A DNA stretch of 64,000 nucleotides, taken from the NCBI GenBank assembly GCA_963722715.1, contig CAVROA010000009.1:79272-143271 (forward strand), in the 5' to 3' direction. Made by a program: the position numbers and the translations under genes. Shown piece by piece: positions 1 to 7,718 of the stretch; position 1 is the first letter of the stretch, and each line of letters starts with the position of its first letter. The notes beneath the pieces were generated by a model, which was given only the letters and a program-made list of their open reading frames with translations, made no database searches and was not told where the DNA came from. The DNA comes from DASQGA01 sp963722715. GTDB taxonomy: Bacteria; Actinomycetota; Thermoleophilia; Gaiellales; Gaiellaceae.

Positions 1-217
1 AGCCGACATCTACCAGCAGCTGATCGAGCTCCGCCCGGATGAGCCGAGCCTCTTGCTCACGCTCGGACAGGTCGAGTACTTCAGCGGCGACACCAACGCC
101 GCAATCGCGGCTTACAAGCGCTTCCTCGAGCTGGCGCCGGACGACCCCAGCGCATCGCTCGTCAAACAGGAGCTGAAGCGGCTCCAGAGTGCAGCAGTGC
201 CACAGGGCACCGGCTAA
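1..217 (+). CDS. TPR-repeat protein, C-terminal fragment
   Basis: The reading frame enters from the left edge and stops with TAA at 215-217, giving about 71 visible residues. They form a helix-turn-helix repeat typical of tetratricopeptide units: the stretch around LGQVEYFSGDTNAAIAAYKR is followed by a conserved PDDP-type turn and a lysine- and leucine-rich end. TPR arrays act as protein-protein interaction scaffolds. The N-terminal part, which would show any catalytic domain or membrane anchor, lies outside the window, so the role cannot be named. It ends 13 bases before the anti-sigma antagonist gene and is probably co-transcribed with it. Confidence 0.7.
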   Translation, partial: ADIYQQLIELRPDEPSLLLTLGQVEYFSGDTNAAIAAYKRFLELAPDDPSASLVKQELKRLQSAAVPQGTG

Positions 218-230
218 GGTACGAGGCCGC

Positions 231-596
231 ATGAACTTCGACGTCAAAACAGAGCAGATCTCCGACAACACGACGGTCATCGCGCTCTCGGGCGAGGTCG
301 ATCTCTATACGGCGCCGGAGTTCAAGCAGCAGCTCCTCGAGACGATCGGCCAGGGCGCCAAGGAGGTCATCGTCGACCTTTCCGACACGACGTTCATCGA
401 CTCGACGACGTTGGGCGTACTGGTCGGAGGCGTCAAGCGATTGCGCCCGGACGGCGGCCGGCTCTCATTGGTCTGCAACGACCGGAACATCACGAAGATC
501 TTCGAGATCACCGGACTCGACAAGGTGTTTCCGATCTACGAGTCGCGCGACGAGGCGCTTCAGAGCCTCAGCTCGAGCGAACCTGCCCAGGCGTAG
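231..596 (+). CDS. STAS-domain anti-sigma factor antagonist (SpoIIAA/RsbV family)
   Basis: A single STAS domain fills the 121-residue protein, the usual length for RsbV/SpoIIAA. The phosphorylatable serine lies in FIDSTTLG at Ser58, the same position as in Bacillus SpoIIAA. In this family the unphosphorylated form binds a kinase/anti-sigma partner and frees a sigma factor; phosphorylation at this serine switches it off. I chose ATG 231 because the first about 14 codons of the longer open frame are outside the domain and overlap the preceding gene. No kinase or sigma gene is adjacent. An RsbW-like kinase is encoded at 35311-35736, but pairing with it is only a guess. Confidence 0.9.
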   Translation: MNFDVKTEQISDNTTVIALSGEVDLYTAPEFKQQLLETIGQGAKEVIVDLSDTTFIDSTTLGVLVGGVKRLRPDGGRLSLVCNDRNITKIFEITGLDKVFPIYESRDEALQSLSSSEPAQA

Positions 597-633
597 ATGA
601 GCGTCAACTACCGATCAACCATCTAGCCAAGCA

Positions 634-1296
634 TTGATTCTCCGCGTCGTTCCGGCGTTGCTCGCAGCGGTCTTCCTCGCGGCAGGCTGCGCGGGCGAGA
701 CGACGTCGAGCGAGGGTGCCGACATCGCCACCGGGAAGCAGCTCTTCAGCGAGAAGTGCGGCTCCTGCCACACCATGAACGATGCCGGTACGCAGGGGGT
801 CGTCGGGCCGAACCTCGACGACGCCTTCGGCTACGCGCGAAGCCAGGAGTTCGACTCGAGCACCTTCTTCGAGGTGACGCTGCACCAGATGCGGATTCCG
901 GCACCGCCGATGCCGGACTTCGACGAACCGGGGACGAAGGACTATCTCTCGGAAGAGGAGCTCGTTGCGATCGCCAGCTACGTGGCGAACTGCGCGGGCG
1001 AGGGAGTCGCGGACGCCCAGGTTGGGCAGGGCTGCACCGGCGGGGGTGGTGGTTCAGAAGGAACGGACGGGAAGTCCCTCTTCGCGGCGAACGGCTGTGG
1101 GAGCTGTCACACGCTGCAGGACGCCGGAACGACCGGCACGGTGGGGCCGAACCTCGACGAGTCCAAACCGCCACGTGAGCTCGTGATCAAGAACGTGACG
1201 AACGGTGCGGGCGCGATGCCGGCCTTCGGAGACAAGCTCTCCAAGGAGCAGATCGAGGCGATCGCCGACTACATCGTCAAGTCGACCGGAGGCTAG
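634..1296 (+). CDS. Di-haem cytochrome c lipoprotein
   Basis: The 220-residue protein begins with a lipoprotein signal peptide whose lipobox ends LAAGC (Cys19), so it should be anchored on the outer face of the membrane. Two class I cytochrome c domains follow, with haem sites CGSCH at Cys42/Cys45/His46 and CGSCH at Cys155/Cys158/His159, each with a later Met in an MPxF context as likely sixth ligand. A Gly-rich linker (about 135-143) separates them. The second domain closely resembles the cytochrome tail of CoxII encoded at 5357-6358. Its place beside the caa3 operon suggests it delivers electrons to that oxidase. The TTG start is the only start found before the signal peptide. Its stop overlaps that of the convergent gene in a CTAG. 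Confidence 0.85.
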   Translation: MILRVVPALLAAVFLAAGCAGETTSSEGADIATGKQLFSEKCGSCHTMNDAGTQGVVGPNLDDAFGYARSQEFDSSTFFEVTLHQMRIPAPPMPDFDEPGTKDYLSEEELVAIASYVANCAGEGVADAQVGQGCTGGGGGSEGTDGKSLFAANGCGSCHTLQDAGTTGTVGPNLDESKPPRELVIKNVTNGAGAMPAFGDKLSKEQIEAIADYIVKSTGG

Positions 1297-1961
1297 AAGG
1301 AACCGGGCTCTTGCTCCCGGGCTCGCTCACGCTCCGGGTCGACGGGGGCGTGAGCAACGGGAATCTGAAAACGCTCGCGCGCACTCGCAACGACGTCCAA
1401 CTGAAGCCGGCTCGACTTGCCGTGGGGCTCCGTCGCGATCAGGACCTCGTCCGCGGCAAAGGTACGAAGCGCCTGCTCGATCGCCTTCAGCGGGTCGGCG
1501 TCCCCGACCACGCCGTGGGCATCGACACCTGCCGAGGTGAGGAAGGCAACGGCTTCGTCGAGCCGGCCCGAGGCTTCGGCACGCCGGGTGTCTTCATCCG
1601 CGCTCCAGTGCAGGGCGCTGGAGTCGAGCGCCGGTGCGACCAAAAGCACCTCGGCCGAGCCGGGCCCGGCTCGGTTCTGGATCTCGTCCCTGAGCAAGCG
1701 GTCGGGGAGGGTTTCGTTCGCCAGCACCAGCACCCGCCTCCGCTCATCCGGAGGCCGCCGCGCCCAGACGGCGGGCTCCCGCTCGCGCGGGTCGCTCGTC
1801 AGATAGATGCCTACGCCGGCACCGAGGCCGAGTGAGAGCACGGCCGCGAGTGCTGCCGGAGCTCCTCCGAGCGCGGCAGCGATTCCCACCGCGAGGAAGC
1901 ACAAAGCGGCCGCGAGCACGAAGCTGAACGCCTCGGCCTCCGTGCGAAGCGGGTTCCTCAC
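1293..1961 (-). CDS. CtaF-like two-helix membrane domain fused to a Usp-like domain
   Basis: Residues about 1-55 (RTEAEAF..., two hydrophobic helices, ending GAGVGIYL) resemble cytochrome c oxidase subunit IV (CtaF) of actinobacteria. A charged linker leads to a soluble alpha/beta domain (about 75-205) beginning VLVLANETL and carrying a GVVGDADPLKAIEQAL segment. That domain is homologous to the two repeats of the protein encoded at 2580-3404. The C-terminus is rich in Glu and Arg. The gene is last in the oxidase operon, 13 bases after coxIII. It is probably a membrane subunit or assembly factor with a cytoplasmic stress-protein-like domain. The nucleotide-binding glycine motif of true UspA was not found. 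The fusion is inferred from resemblance only. Confidence 0.65.
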   Translation of the reverse strand: MRNPLRTEAEAFSFVLAAALCFLAVGIAAALGGAPAALAAVLSLGLGAGVGIYLTSDPREREPAVWARRPPDERRRVLVLANETLPDRLLRDEIQNRAGPGSAEVLLVAPALDSSALHWSADEDTRRAEASGRLDEAVAFLTSAGVDAHGVVGDADPLKAIEQALRTFAADEVLIATEPHGKSSRLQLDVVASARERFQIPVAHAPVDPERERAREQEPGSF

Positions 1962-1974
1962 CGCCGCTCCGGGC

Positions 1975-2577
1975 TCAGAGCACGTAGACGGTGACGTAGA
2001 CCACGATCCACATCACGTCGACGAAGTGCCAGTAGATCCCCGGAAGCTCGACGCCGAGATGCGCGTGCGGCTCCGGCCCGTAATGCCCGCGGACGGAGCG
2101 GATCAGGGCGTAGAGCAAGAGGTTCAGGCCGACGAAGACGTGCGCACCGTGCAGGCCCGTGAGGCCGTAGAAAGTCGAGCCAAAGGCGAGATCGTGCGGG
2201 CTGAACCCGAGCCGTGTGTACTCGCGAGCCTGGATCAGGAGGAACGTGAGGCCAAGTAGGAACGTCAAGAGGAGGCCGGCGACGAGCCCGGAGCGGTTTG
2301 CACGCTTCACAGACGTCAGCGCCCAGTGCATTGTGAAGCTCGAGCTGACCAGGATGATCGTGTTGAGAAGCGCCAGGTAGACCGGCAGCTCGTAGGGAGG
2401 CGGCGGCCACTCGCCGGGCCCGTTGACGACCCGCGCGAAGAAGTACGCGGTGAAGAACGAGCCGAAGAGCATGATCTCCGAGCCGATGAAGAGATACATG
2501 CCGAGCAGGCGCGCGTCGACGCGCGAGCTCTGATGCGCGACCGGCGGATGTTGCTCGTGCGCGTGAGCGGCCGCCAC
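1975..2577 (-). CDS. ctaE: Cytochrome c oxidase subunit III
   Basis: This 200-residue protein has five hydrophobic segments. Family signatures include the GMYLFIGSEIMLFGSFF opening, a GLTGLHGAHVFVGL segment and the closing YWHFVDVMWIVVY helix. Subunit III stabilises the catalytic core of haem-copper oxidases and lines a proton uptake route. At 200 residues with five helices it is the short form found in caa3 oxidases, lacking the first two helices of the mitochondrial protein. GTG 2577 is 2 bases after the stop of the upstream Usp-like gene, so it is translated from the oxidase operon message. Confidence 0.95.
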   Translation of the reverse strand: MAAAHAHEQHPPVAHQSSRVDARLLGMYLFIGSEIMLFGSFFTAYFFARVVNGPGEWPPPPYELPVYLALLNTIILVSSSFTMHWALTSVKRANRSGLVAGLLLTFLLGLTFLLIQAREYTRLGFSPHDLAFGSTFYGLTGLHGAHVFVGLNLLLYALIRSVRGHYGPEPHAHLGVELPGIYWHFVDVMWIVVYVTVYVL

Positions 2578-2579
2578 GG

Positions 2580-3404
2580 CTACTTCATCACCGTCTCGGC
2601 TTCGCTCTGCTCTACGACGACGTGCTCGACCGGCAGGCCCGTCGCGTTGCGAACCCGCTCGACGAGGTCGCGTCGGAGCCAGCCAGAGCTCGTCTTCGGG
2701 AACGTGGAGATGACGATCTCGTCGGCGCCCTCGTCGTGCACTGCGTTCATGACGGCGCTGTAAGGATCGCCGTCGCCCAGATGACCAGTCGCCTCCACTC
2801 CCGCATCCCGGAGCCGCCGCACTGCCTCCTCGAGGCGGCGCTCGACCCCGACCTCGTCGGCTGGTGCGACGAGAGTGACTTCCACCGGCGACTGCGCCGC
2901 CCGCTCGCGAATCGCGGCCAGCAGCGGCTCCCCGACGATGGTCTGATTCGCAACCACCAGGATGTGGTCGCGCTCATGGGTCTCGTCCAGGTCGACCACG
3001 ACGTGCTCGACGGGAATCGAGGTGCTACGCCTGGCGCGGTCGATCAGATTGCCCCGCAGCCAGCCTGACTTGACCTCCGGGTGGGTCGAGATGATCACCT
3101 CGTCCGGCTGATACTGCTCGAGCCCGTCCTTCAGGGCCTGCAGGGGGTCAGGGTCGACGATCGCCCCGCGGGCCGCGATCCCCGCTTCGTGCAGGAGGTC
3201 GAGCGTCCGCCGCAGGCGGCGCTCGGCGGTCGACCGGCGGCTTGTCTCGTAGACGACGAAGCCGGCACGCGACTCGTTCTGGGGGCTGACCACGGTGACA
3301 CGGATGGGCCCGTTGGCCGCCCGTCTGCGCAGCGCGTCGAGGAGCGTCTTCCCGACGACGGTCTCGTTCGCCAGCACGAGGATGTGCCGGGGCTCCGCGG
3401 TCAC
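2580..3404 (-). CDS. Tandem universal-stress-protein-like protein
   Basis: The 274 residues consist of two copies of one alpha/beta domain. Copy 1 begins ILVLANETVVG and copy 2 ILVVANQTIVG; each contains a GDxDPxxA-type loop and an STxPxxxSGWLRxxLxxR segment, followed by IPVEHVVVD. The same unit occurs a third time in the protein encoded at 1293-1961. The fold resembles UspA, but the canonical G-2x-G-9x-G(S/T) ATP loop is not evident. The start overlaps the coxI stop by 4 bases (ATGA), so its synthesis is probably coupled to the oxidase. A regulatory or assembly role in the respiratory complex is inferred from context only. Confidence 0.7.
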   Translation of the reverse strand: MTAEPRHILVLANETVVGKTLLDALRRRAANGPIRVTVVSPQNESRAGFVVYETSRRSTAERRLRRTLDLLHEAGIAARGAIVDPDPLQALKDGLEQYQPDEVIISTHPEVKSGWLRGNLIDRARRSTSIPVEHVVVDLDETHERDHILVVANQTIVGEPLLAAIRERAAQSPVEVTLVAPADEVGVERRLEEAVRRLRDAGVEATGHLGDGDPYSAVMNAVHDEGADEIVISTFPKTSSGWLRRDLVERVRNATGLPVEHVVVEQSEAETVMK

Positions 3405-5347
3405 GCTCGGACCTCCTCGGTCTGTGTGCTCGGCTCCGTCACGGCCGTCCGGTCACCGTTCAGGACCGCGTGGCGCGCTCCGCGAACGCCGTACTCGTAG
3501 GGGCTTCCGACCACCTGCGGGATTTCGTCGAAGTTGAAGATGGGCGGCGGCGAGGACACCTGCCATTCGAGCGTGAGCGCCCGCCACGGGTTGCCAGGCG
3601 CCGGCTCACCGCGGACCCAGCTCACCAGCAGGTTGTAGATGAAGACGAGCGTCGACGCGCCCAGGAAGAACGACGCGATCGTGATCACGAAGTTCCAGTT
3701 TCCGAACTCCGGCGCGTAGTCGGCGACGCGCCGGGGCATTCCCTGGAGCCCGATCCAGTGCATGGGGAAGAAAGTGAGGTTGAAGCCCAGGAAGGTCATC
3801 CAGAAGTGGATCTTCCCGAGGCGCTCGTTGTACATCCGGCCAGTCATCTTCGGGAACCAGTAGTAGATCCCCGCGAAGATCGTGAAGAGCGAGCCGCCGA
3901 AGAGGACGTAGTGGATGTGCGCGACGACGAAGTACGTGTCGCTGGCGTGGATGTCGATCGGGACGGAGCCCAGGTAGATGCCCGAGAGCCCTCCGATGAC
4001 GAACATCGAAACGAAGCCGACGGCGAAGAGCATGGGCGTCTTGAAGTGGATGCGGCCCTCCCACATCGTGGCTAACCAGCTGAACACCTTGATGCCGGTC
4101 GGGACCGCGATCAGCATCGTCGTCACCATCATCGGGATGCGAAGCCAGGTCGCCATGCCGCTCACGAACATGTGGTGCGCCCAGACCGAGAACCCGAGCA
4201 CGAGGATCGCCATCAACGAGAGGGCCATCAACCGGTAGCCGAATACCGGTTTCCGCGAGAACACGGAGATCACCTCCGAGGCGATCCCGAATCCGGGCAG
4301 CATCATGATGTAGACCGCCGGGTGCGAGTAGAACCAGAAGATGTGCTGGTATCCGAGCGCGTAGCCGCCGTCCGTCGGATCGAAGAAGTTCGTGTGCAGG
4401 ACCCGGTCGAAGAGGATGAAGAACTGCGATCCGGCGATGAAGGGGGTCGCGACGACGACCAGCGTCGAGGTGGCGAAGTTCGCCCAGACGAGAAGCGGCA
4501 TGCGCCAGAAGGTCATTCCGGGCGCCCGCATCGTGATGATCGTGACCAGGAAGTTGAGCGCGGTCATGATCGACGACGCTCCCGCCCACTGGACGCCCAT
4601 CTGGAAGAAGAGGTTTCCATCGGGCTGCTGGACGGCGAGCGGGACGTAGTTCGTCCACCCGGCGGCGAACGGCCCTACCAGGTAGCTCGAGAGCATCATG
4701 AAGCCGGCGATCGGCAAGAGCCAGAAGGAGAGGGCGTTCAGCCGGGGGAACGCCATGTCCGGGGCGCCGATCATGAGCGGGATGACGTAGTTCCCGAGGC
4801 CCGCGAAGGCCGGGATGATGAAGAGGAAGATCATCAGCGAGGCGTGCACCGAGAAGAGCCCGTTGAACGTCTGGGTGTCGACGAACTGCATCCCCGGTCG
4901 CGCCAGCTCCGCCCGCATGAACATCGCCATGAGGCCCGCTGCCACGAAGAAGAAGATGGTGGTGACGAGGTACTGGACGCCGATCACCTTGTGGTCCGTG
5001 TTGACCTTGAAGTAGTCGCGCCAGCTTCGGGCGCCGTGGCCCGAGTGGTCGTCGGGCCGCGTGGGCCGGCCCGAGATCCAGTACGCCCAGTAGTCGAAAC
5101 CGCCGAGGCCGACCAGGAACCCGAGCGGGACAATCACGGTCAGAGCCGTGATCCAGGGCTGGAACTCGAGGAGCGGCTCGTAGCCGAGGCCCGCCCGCGC
5201 GCTCGCGACGAGCCCGGTGGCCAGGCCGAACGCCAGCAGGCTCGTCCAGAGTGCACGGAGCCAGCCGGGGCCGGTCAATCGCCGCCAGCCATGGCGCGCG
5301 GGAGGCGCGGCGTGCGCCTCGTGCTCTCTCTGGACCTCGGTCGTCAT
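3401..5347 (-). CDS. ctaD: Cytochrome c oxidase subunit I, A2-type (caa3)
   Basis: The catalytic subunit of a haem-copper oxidase reduces O2 to water and pumps protons. The 648 residues include about 12 core helices plus an N-terminal extension with two extra hydrophobic segments (about 33-90). Visible ligands are His168 (haem a), His342, His391 and His392 (CuB), and His477/His479 in AHIHYVL (haems a3 and a). Tyr346 is the His-linked tyrosine. The helix VI motif is YSHPAVY: Tyr340-Ser341 with Ala344 in place of the usual proton-channel Glu, which is the mark of A2-type enzymes. It lies 9 bases after coxII. Its last codons overlap the start of the Usp-like gene. Confidence 0.97.
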   Translation of the reverse strand: MTTEVQREHEAHAAPPARHGWRRLTGPGWLRALWTSLLAFGLATGLVASARAGLGYEPLLEFQPWITALTVIVPLGFLVGLGGFDYWAYWISGRPTRPDDHSGHGARSWRDYFKVNTDHKVIGVQYLVTTIFFFVAAGLMAMFMRAELARPGMQFVDTQTFNGLFSVHASLMIFLFIIPAFAGLGNYVIPLMIGAPDMAFPRLNALSFWLLPIAGFMMLSSYLVGPFAAGWTNYVPLAVQQPDGNLFFQMGVQWAGASSIMTALNFLVTIITMRAPGMTFWRMPLLVWANFATSTLVVVATPFIAGSQFFILFDRVLHTNFFDPTDGGYALGYQHIFWFYSHPAVYIMMLPGFGIASEVISVFSRKPVFGYRLMALSLMAILVLGFSVWAHHMFVSGMATWLRIPMMVTTMLIAVPTGIKVFSWLATMWEGRIHFKTPMLFAVGFVSMFVIGGLSGIYLGSVPIDIHASDTYFVVAHIHYVLFGGSLFTIFAGIYYWFPKMTGRMYNERLGKIHFWMTFLGFNLTFFPMHWIGLQGMPRRVADYAPEFGNWNFVITIASFFLGASTLVFIYNLLVSWVRGEPAPGNPWRALTLEWQVSSPPPIFNFDEIPQVVGSPYEYGVRGARHAVLNGDRTAVTEPSTQTEEVRA

Positions 5348-5356
5348 GCTTTCGCT

Positions 5357-6358
5357 CTATCCCCCCTTGGTCGAGTCCAGCAGATATTTGACCAGTGCGT
5401 CCAGCTGCTCGTCCGAGAGCTGGTCACCAAAAGTCTTGGGCATGATGCCAGGCTGGAATCCCGGTGCGACCTCTGCGTCCGGGTCCACGATCGACGTTCG
5501 GATGAACTCGGCGTCCTTACCCTTCAGGACCTCGTCGAGGTTCGGTCCCACCTGAGCGGTCGACCCCGCGTCGGCAAGCGTGTGGCACGACCCGCACCCG
5601 TTCGAGGCGAAGAGCGCCTTCCCGTCGCCGCCCCCTCCTCCCGCGGCCGCCCCACCCGATTTCTGCCCGCTCATCCACTTCTCGTAGTCGTTCGGCCCGA
5701 GGACGACCGCCTGCGAGCGCATGACGGCGTGGCCCAGCCCGCAGAGCTCCGTACAGATGACCTCGTAGGTCCCGACCTTCGTGGGCGTGATGACGACATG
5801 GGTCTCCGTCCCGGGGACCGCGTCCTGCTTCATGCGGAACTCGGGCACCCAGAACGAGTGGATGACGTCCTTCGAGGTCAGCGTCAGCCGCACGGGTTTG
5901 TCCACCTCGAGCACGAGCTGGCCCGAAGTGACGTCTGCATCCGGGTAGGAGAACGACCAGGCGAACTGCTGGCCCGTCACGTCTATCTCCCTGCTGCCGT
6001 CGGGGGCGTGCTCGAGACCGGCGAGAACGACGCCGCTGTAGATCGAGATGGCAGTGACGAGAGCGGCCGGAACGGCCGTCCAGACGATCTCGAGCCCGGT
6101 GTGGCCGTGGATCGGGCTCCCGTCTTCGTTGTCGTCCGGCGGCGCGCGAAACTTCCACACCGAGTACACGGTGACCGCCGCGACAAGCGCGAAGATCGCG
6201 ATGCAGATGATCGTGACGAACCAGTAGACCTGGTCGATCGAGGTGGCTTCCTCCGACGCGTTCTTGGGAAGCCACGGGATGAAATAGGCCACGACGGCGA
6301 CCGCCACGCCGACGAGGACGCCGACGAGAACCATCTGGATGATCGAGCGTTTACGCAC
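5357..6358 (-). CDS. ctaC: Cytochrome c oxidase subunit II with fused cytochrome c
   Basis: Subunit II receives electrons from cytochrome c at the CuA centre. Two N-terminal transmembrane helices (about 9-30 and 44-66) precede a cupredoxin domain whose CuA ligands are His167, Cys202, Glu204, Cys206, His210 and Met213. A Gly-rich linker (236-244) joins a C-terminal class I cytochrome c with CGSCH at Cys255/Cys258/His259, making this a caa3-type enzyme with a built-in electron donor. The start is GTG at 6358; an ATG eight codons in is an alternative. It is the first gene of the oxidase operon, with its promoter in the 127-base divergent spacer. Confidence 0.96.
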   Translation of the reverse strand: MRKRSIIQMVLVGVLVGVAVAVVAYFIPWLPKNASEEATSIDQVYWFVTIICIAIFALVAAVTVYSVWKFRAPPDDNEDGSPIHGHTGLEIVWTAVPAALVTAISIYSGVVLAGLEHAPDGSREIDVTGQQFAWSFSYPDADVTSGQLVLEVDKPVRLTLTSKDVIHSFWVPEFRMKQDAVPGTETHVVITPTKVGTYEVICTELCGLGHAVMRSQAVVLGPNDYEKWMSGQKSGGAAAGGGGGDGKALFASNGCGSCHTLADAGSTAQVGPNLDEVLKGKDAEFIRTSIVDPDAEVAPGFQPGIMPKTFGDQLSDEQLDALVKYLLDSTKGG

Positions 6359-6485
6359 GTAAAGACGCGGGATCCGGCCCCGGGCAACCCTAACTGAACC
6401 GCCGCCCGGAGACCCGCCTCAACCGCACGCCTCCGCATTCCGCGGTTGTCAGGTTTTCGCACGCTGATCGAGGGGGGATAAATGC

Positions 6486-6572
6486 GTGGTGCGGCTGATG
6501 TTCTGGACCTACGTGCTCGTGATCGCCGGCGGCCTGGCTGCCGCGTTTCTCGTCGGGCTGACGCATAACTGA
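6486..6572 (+). CDS. 28-aa single-helix membrane peptide
   Basis: This is a short open frame too small for routine gene calling. It encodes 28 residues with one hydrophobic stretch (FWTYVLVIAGGLAAAFLVGL) flanked by an N-terminal Arg and a C-terminal THN. A purine-rich AGGGGGG at 6471-6477 sits 8 bases ahead of GTG 6486 and supports translation. GTG 6489 and ATG 6498 are alternative starts. The stop is one base before the ATG of the DUF6766 gene, so the two look translationally coupled. The predicted form is a one-pass membrane peptide. Its function is unknown, and homologues upstream of other DUF6766 genes would be the decisive test. Confidence 0.5.
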   Translation: MVRLMFWTYVLVIAGGLAAAFLVGLTHN

Positions 6573-6573
6573 G

Positions 6574-7248
6574 ATGCGCCGCTTCCTCCGCGAGAACTCG
6601 CTCTCACTCTTCTTCCTCGTCCTGCTCCTCATGTCGGTAGTGGGGCAGTCCTTCGCGGGCCAGCACGACTACAACGCCGAGCAGGTCGAGCACGGCGCGC
6701 AGGCGGTTTCGTGGAGCACCTACGCCGTCTCGTCCGCGTTCTGGAGCGCCGTCATGGAGAACTGGCAGTCCGAGTTCCTCCAGTTCTCTTTCTTCATCGC
6801 CGCCACGATCTGGCTCGTCCAGAGGGGGTCGGCCGAGTCGAAGACGCTCGAGGACGGTGGGCTCCAGTCGGACCAGCAGCAGAAGGTCGGGGGCTACGCG
6901 CCGGAGGACGCGCCTCGCTGGGCAAAAGTGGGCGACTGGCGGACGAGGATCTACTCGCACTCGCTCCTGATCGTCATGACGGCGATCTTCTTCCTCACGT
7001 GGACCGCCCAGTCGATCACGAGCTGGAACGTCTTCAACGAAGATCAGAGAGAACACGGCGAAGCGGCGATCGGCTGGTCGACGTACCTCCGGAACCCGGA
7101 CTTCTGGGAGCAGACGCTTCAGAACTGGCAGTCCGAGTTCCTCGCCGTCGGCACCATGGCCGTCTTCACGATCTACCTGCGCCAGCGCGGCTCGCCCGAG
7201 TCCAAGCCGGTCGGAGCGCCGCACTCCGAAACGGGGACGGTGGTCTGA
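6574..7248 (+). CDS. DUF6766 membrane protein
   Basis: The 224-residue protein is built of two similar halves, each with a hydrophobic helix, a region with EHGxxxxxWSTY, and a W(Q)SEFL motif followed by a second helix ending LxQRGSxESK. I recognise this repeat organisation as DUF6766. The first half spans about 1-95 and the second about 125-215. It is predicted to have four transmembrane helices. No catalytic motif is visible and the function is unknown. It lies between the 28-aa peptide (1-base gap) and a DUF1360 gene whose ATG overlaps its stop (TGATG), so the three form one transcription unit facing away from the oxidase operon. Confidence 0.75.
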   Translation: MRRFLRENSLSLFFLVLLLMSVVGQSFAGQHDYNAEQVEHGAQAVSWSTYAVSSAFWSAVMENWQSEFLQFSFFIAATIWLVQRGSAESKTLEDGGLQSDQQQKVGGYAPEDAPRWAKVGDWRTRIYSHSLLIVMTAIFFLTWTAQSITSWNVFNEDQREHGEAAIGWSTYLRNPDFWEQTLQNWQSEFLAVGTMAVFTIYLRQRGSPESKPVGAPHSETGTVV

Positions 7249-7715
7249 TGGAGGAGAGGCCCCTCCCGCAGTACGCCGCTCTCACGGCGGCCTTCTGGGG
7301 CGTCTTCGGAGGCTTCCTCGCCGTGGGACGAAATCGGATCCCGGAACGGATCGGCTTCGGCGACCTGGCTCGAATCGCCCTCTCCACCTACAAGATCAGC
7401 CGGGTGATCACGAAGGACGAGATCGCCGCTTTCATCCGGGCGCCGGTCACCGACGACGCGGCTGCGCAGGAGCCGAAGCAGGAGGGGATGGCGGCAGCAG
7501 TCGGTGCGCTGGTGACGTGCCCGTACTGCATCGGCCTCTGGGTCTCGGCCGGACTTTCGTACTCGTTCGTCTTTTTCCCCCGTGAGACCAGGTTTGCGAC
7601 GACGATCTTCAGCGCCCACGGAATCACCGACTTCCTGAATGCGGGCTTCGTGCGGCTGCGCGAAGGTCCGGCGACCTCGCTGCCGCAGCAGCCCTCGGAT
7701 CAGGGCGACGTCTAG
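7248..7715 (+). CDS. DUF1360 family membrane protein
   Basis: The 155-residue protein carries the features of DUF1360: LSTYKISRVITKDEI near residue 45, a xxxRAPVT segment, and TCPYCIGLWVS near residue 90 beside a hydrophobic helix. Two or three membrane segments are predicted (about 10-27, 88-112 and 118-135). The paired cysteines of TCPYC could bind metal or form a disulfide, but this is not established. Members are known from Bacillus spore-coat and actinobacterial contexts without a defined biochemical role. The ATG overlaps the DUF6766 stop by one base. The C-terminus is Gln-, Ser- and Pro-rich and probably disordered. Confidence 0.75.
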   Translation: MEERPLPQYAALTAAFWGVFGGFLAVGRNRIPERIGFGDLARIALSTYKISRVITKDEIAAFIRAPVTDDAAAQEPKQEGMAAAVGALVTCPYCIGLWVSAGLSYSFVFFPRETRFATTIFSAHGITDFLNAGFVRLREGPATSLPQQPSDQGDV

Positions 7716-7718
7716 CGC

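Noticed and set aside
4172..6397. A 741-codon open frame on the plus strand opposite coxI and coxII
   Set aside because: It is Arg/Glu/Asp/His-rich without domains and mirrors high-GC third positions of the two oxidase genes, which are certain. It is an antisense shadow.
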